This document shows positions 7,789 through 9,742 of a stretch of DNA of 9,742 nucleotides, piece by piece. The stretch's first letter is position 1. Each line of letters starts with the position of its first letter. A program made the translations under genes and the position numbers. Where the stretch lies: assembly GCA_028871775.1 (NCBI GenBank), contig JAGWMH010000054.1, forward strand, positions 1-9,742. The letters run 5' to 3'. Under the pieces are notes generated by a model that saw only the letters and a list, made by a program, of their open reading frames with translations, was not told where the DNA came from and did no database searches. Source of the DNA: Betaproteobacteria bacterium (GTDB lineage: Bacteria; Pseudomonadota; Gammaproteobacteria; Burkholderiales; Gallionellaceae).

Positions 7789-8801
7789 TCATCGTAATGG
7801 GGAAAGATGTCACTGACGGGCAAATCGGTGCAGTGGTGAAGAGGCTGGAAACAGCGGGTTTGAAAGCCAATATCTCGCGCGGCATCGAACGCACCGTGAT
7901 CGGCGCGATTGGTGACGAACGTCCCCTGACCGAGGAAATGTTCACCTCGCTGCCCGGCGTGGAATCGGCGATGCACATCGCCAAGCAATACAAGATCGTG
8001 TCGCGCGAATCGCACCGCGCCGACACCGTCATCGACATCGGCGGCATCCCGCTCGGCGGCAAACAGATTCAAGTGATTGCCGGGCCGTGCTCGGTGGAAA
8101 CGCAAGAGCAGATGAACTTGTCGGCCCAATACACTCATGAGGCGGGCTGCCGCCTGATGCGCGGCGGCGCGTTCAAGCCGCGCACCAGCCCTTACGCTTT
8201 CCAGGGCAAAGGCGTGGAAGGATTGGACATGTTCCGCAAGGCGGCCAGCCCATACAAGCTGCCCATCGTGACCGAGTTGATGGACGTGCGTCAGATTGAT
8301 GCATTCATGGAATACGACGTGGACGTGATCCAGATCGGCACGCGCAATATGCAGAATTTCGATTTGCTCAAGGAAGTCGGGCGCATCAACAAACCGGTGA
8401 TCCTCAAGCGCGGCATGTCGGCGACTATTTCCGAGTGGCTGATGTCGGCGGAATACATCGCGGCGGGCGGCAACCACAACATCATTTTCTGCGAGCGCGG
8501 CATACGCACCTTCGAAACTGCCTACCGCAATGTGCTCGACGTGACGGCAATCCCGGTGCTGAAAAAAGAAACCCACCTGCCGGTGATCGTTGACCCTTCG
8601 CACGCGGGCGGCAAGGCATGGATGGTACCGGCATTGTCGCTAGCCGCCATCGCGGCAGGCGCGGACGGCCTGCTGGTCGAGATGCACCCCAACCCGTGCG
8701 AAGCGTGGTGTGATGCGGATCAGGCGCTGACCCCGCAGGAGTTGAAAAAGCTGATGGGCACGCTGGGCGCGGTTGCCGGCGCAATCGGCCGCACGCTGTA
8801 A
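7785..8801 (+). CDS. aroF: 3-deoxy-7-phosphoheptulonate (DAHP) synthase, type I-beta
   Basis: DAHP synthase condenses phosphoenolpyruvate with erythrose 4-phosphate, the entry step of the shikimate pathway. The 338-residue protein has the layout of the Thermotoga-type I-beta enzyme rather than E. coli AroFGH. An N-terminal ACT/ferredoxin-like domain (about 1-70, starting [14 protein letters not shown]) precedes a TIM barrel. Barrel motifs are AGPCSVE with C102, [15 protein letters not shown] (K131, R133) for substrate phosphates, KRGM (208-211), [16 protein letters not shown] with H273, and VEMHPNP with E299. C102, H273, E299 and D310 are the expected divalent-metal ligands. In characterised relatives the N-terminal domain binds tyrosine or phenylalanine and closes the active site, so feedback control is likely. 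Translation should be coupled to hisC through the ATGA overlap. The symbol is conventional; aroG or simply aroA-I-beta would be equally valid. Confidence 0.95.
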   Translation: MIIVMGKDVTDGQIGAVVKRLETAGLKANISRGIERTVIGAIGDERPLTEEMFTSLPGVESAMHIAKQYKIVSRESHRADTVIDIGGIPLGGKQIQVIAGPCSVETQEQMNLSAQYTHEAGCRLMRGGAFKPRTSPYAFQGKGVEGLDMFRKAASPYKLPIVTELMDVRQIDAFMEYDVDVIQIGTRNMQNFDLLKEVGRINKPVILKRGMSATISEWLMSAEYIAAGGNHNIIFCERGIRTFETAYRNVLDVTAIPVLKKETHLPVIVDPSHAGGKAWMVPALSLAAIAAGADGLLVEMHPNPCEAWCDADQALTPQELKKLMGTLGAVAGAIGRTL

Positions 8802-8814
8802 GCAGGAAAATAAC

Positions 8815-8882
8815 CGTCATTCCGGCGCATGCCGGAATCCAGCGATTTACCAGACTGGCCACCGGCTTCCGCCGGTGTGACG
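8815..8882. repeat. Paired-hairpin REP-like element between aroF and tyrA
   Basis: Two perfect hairpins stand side by side: ATTCCGGC-GCAT-GCCGGAAT at 8819-8838 and CACCGGC-TTCC-GCCGGTG at 8860-8877. The whole unit is bounded by CGTCA (8815-8819) and TGACG (8878-8882), so the two halves are inverted copies of the same theme, CGTCA followed by two variable bases and CCGGC. This is the arrangement of a paired REP/BIME unit, and the GTCATTCCGGCGCA...GCCGGAATCCAG form is familiar from dispersed repeats of beta- and gammaproteobacteria. It nearly fills the 99-base gap. Within a transcript it would most likely stabilise the upstream aroF message or partly block passage into tyrA. No T-run follows, so it is not a classical terminator. 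Confidence 0.8.
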
Positions 8883-8887
8883 ACAAA

Positions 8888-8894
8888 CAGGGGG
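8888..8894 (+). promoter_or_regulatory. tyrA ribosome binding site
   Basis: CAGGGGG ends 6 bases before the ATG at 8901, just right of the paired-hairpin repeat. It decides the tyrA start and shows that tyrA has independent ribosome loading, unlike aroF or pheA, whose starts overlap or abut the preceding gene. Confidence 0.6.
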
Positions 8895-8900
8895 CATCCC

Positions 8901-9742
8901 ATGTCCAAACCACAATTCAAAAAGATCGTCATCTTCGGCGTCGGCCTGATCGGCGGCTCATTTGCACTCGCCCTGCGCAAGGCTGGAACAGTCCGTGAAG
9001 TGGTCGGTTTCGGGCGCAGCGCGGCGACACTTGAACAGGCCAGGCAACTCGACATCCTCGACCGCATCGGTGGCGAGGTGGCGCATGAAGTGCACGATGC
9101 CGACCTGATTCTGCTCGCCACGCCGGTGGCGCAGATGGCGGAGATTTTTGCGCACATCGCGCCGCATCTCGGCAAACACACGCTCATCACCGACGGCGGC
9201 AGCACCAAGTGCGATGTGGTGGAGGCGGCTCGCCGCCATCTCGGCGCGAAAGTTGCGCAGTTTGTTCCCGCGCATCCCATCGCCGGCGCGGAGAAAAGCG
9301 GCGCTGCCGCTGCGCAGGCCGATTTGTATCAAGGCAAAAAAGTGGTGCTGACGCCGCTGCCGGAAAATTCCGATGAAGCGGTGGCGCAGGCGCGGAAGGC
9401 GTGGGAAGCATCCGGGGCAATTGTGAGTGAATTGACGCCGCAACAGCACGATCAGGTATTCGCGGCGGTGAGTCACCTGCCGCACCTGCTTTCGTTCGCG
9501 CTGGTGCACGATCTGGCGCAGCGCGACAACCGCGACCTGCTGCTGTCCTTTGCCGCCAGCGGCTTCCGCGATTTCACCCGCATCGCCGCCAGTTCGCCGG
9601 AGATGTGGCGCGACATCAGCCTCGCCAACCGCGATGCCTTGCTGCGCGAGCTGAAGCAATATGCGGACGAGCTGTATGCCTTGTACCGGGCGCTGGAAAA
9701 TAACGATGCGGCCAAGCTGGATGAGATATTCCGCTTGGCCAG
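8901..9742 (+). CDS. tyrA: Prephenate dehydrogenase (TyrA), 3' end outside the window
   Basis: TyrA oxidatively decarboxylates prephenate to 4-hydroxyphenylpyruvate (or arogenate to tyrosine) using NAD(P)+, the branch to tyrosine. I translated this frame directly from the ATG at 8901; it stays open for 280 codons to the right edge. The N-terminal Rossmann fold shows IFGVGLIGGSFALALR from about residue 10 (GxGxxG). Next come LLATPVAQM, then TDGGSTK. HPIAGAEKSG begins at H125, the conserved segment around the catalytic histidine region, and the helical dimerisation domain has SHLPHLLSFAL (H192, H195) and SGFRDFTRIAASSPEMWRDI. There is no chorismate mutase domain in front, so this is the monofunctional type, complementing the mutase fused to PheA. 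Family members are about 290-300 residues, so only the last few to 20 residues are missing. aroA (EPSP synthase) and cmk usually follow in relatives, but that is inference. Cofactor and prephenate/arogenate preference cannot be read here. Confidence 0.94.
   Translation, partial: MSKPQFKKIVIFGVGLIGGSFALALRKAGTVREVVGFGRSAATLEQARQLDILDRIGGEVAHEVHDADLILLATPVAQMAEIFAHIAPHLGKHTLITDGGSTKCDVVEAARRHLGAKVAQFVPAHPIAGAEKSGAAAAQADLYQGKKVVLTPLPENSDEAVAQARKAWEASGAIVSELTPQQHDQVFAAVSHLPHLLSFALVHDLAQRDNRDLLLSFAASGFRDFTRIAASSPEMWRDISLANRDALLRELKQYADELYALYRALENNDAAKLDEIFRLA

Noticed and set aside
8482..9659. Minus-strand frames opposite the region after aroF, which might suggest a leftward gene at the right edge
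   Set aside because: The plus strand here encodes TyrA with clear Rossmann and dehydrogenase motifs; it simply lacks a stop before the window ends.

Overview
The window is chromosomal core DNA from a GC-rich betaproteobacterium. The family assignments rest on clear full-length motifs. The gene order (gph and ubiG divergent from gyrA, then serC, pheA, hisC, a type I-beta DAHP synthase and tyrA), together with the repeat types at the junctions, suggests Nitrosomonadales, possibly a Gallionella/Sideroxydans-like iron oxidiser. That taxon is an inference from memory of gene order, not a measured result.

Layout. Bases 1-212 are AT-richer, carry no convincing gene, and lie downstream of the leftward pair. 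Leftward (minus strand): ubiG (ubiquinone O-methyltransferase), then gph (phosphoglycolate phosphatase), joined through a GC-rich palindromic repeat. The 165-base gap at 1627-1791 is a divergent promoter region. Rightward (plus strand): gyrA, serC, pheA (fused chorismate mutase/prephenate dehydratase/ACT), hisC, aroF-type DAHP synthase and tyrA. tyrA has no ATG-to-stop frame inside the window because it runs off the right edge.

How the genes work together. The rightward block is a version of the known mixed-function 'supraoperon' that links DNA gyrase, serine/pyridoxal phosphate synthesis and aromatic amino acid synthesis. DAHP synthase makes the first shikimate-pathway compound. The two PheA activities take chorismate to prephenate and phenylpyruvate. 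TyrA takes prephenate toward tyrosine. The HisC-type aminotransferase probably supplies the final transamination as well as its histidine step. SerC makes phosphoserine, which feeds tryptophan synthesis, and contributes to the PLP cofactor needed by the aminotransferases. Tight spacing (21, 2 and -4 bases at gyrA-serC, serC-pheA and hisC-aroF) supports one long transcript.

The most unusual structure is at gene junctions. Three different palindromic repeats sit at ubiG/gph, pheA/hisC and aroF/tyrA. Two of them appear to alter gene ends: one supplies the stop codon of pheA, and the other is read in frame as an N-terminal extension of Gph or has displaced its start. I found no undescribed multi-gene system, CRISPR array, phage or complete insertion sequence.
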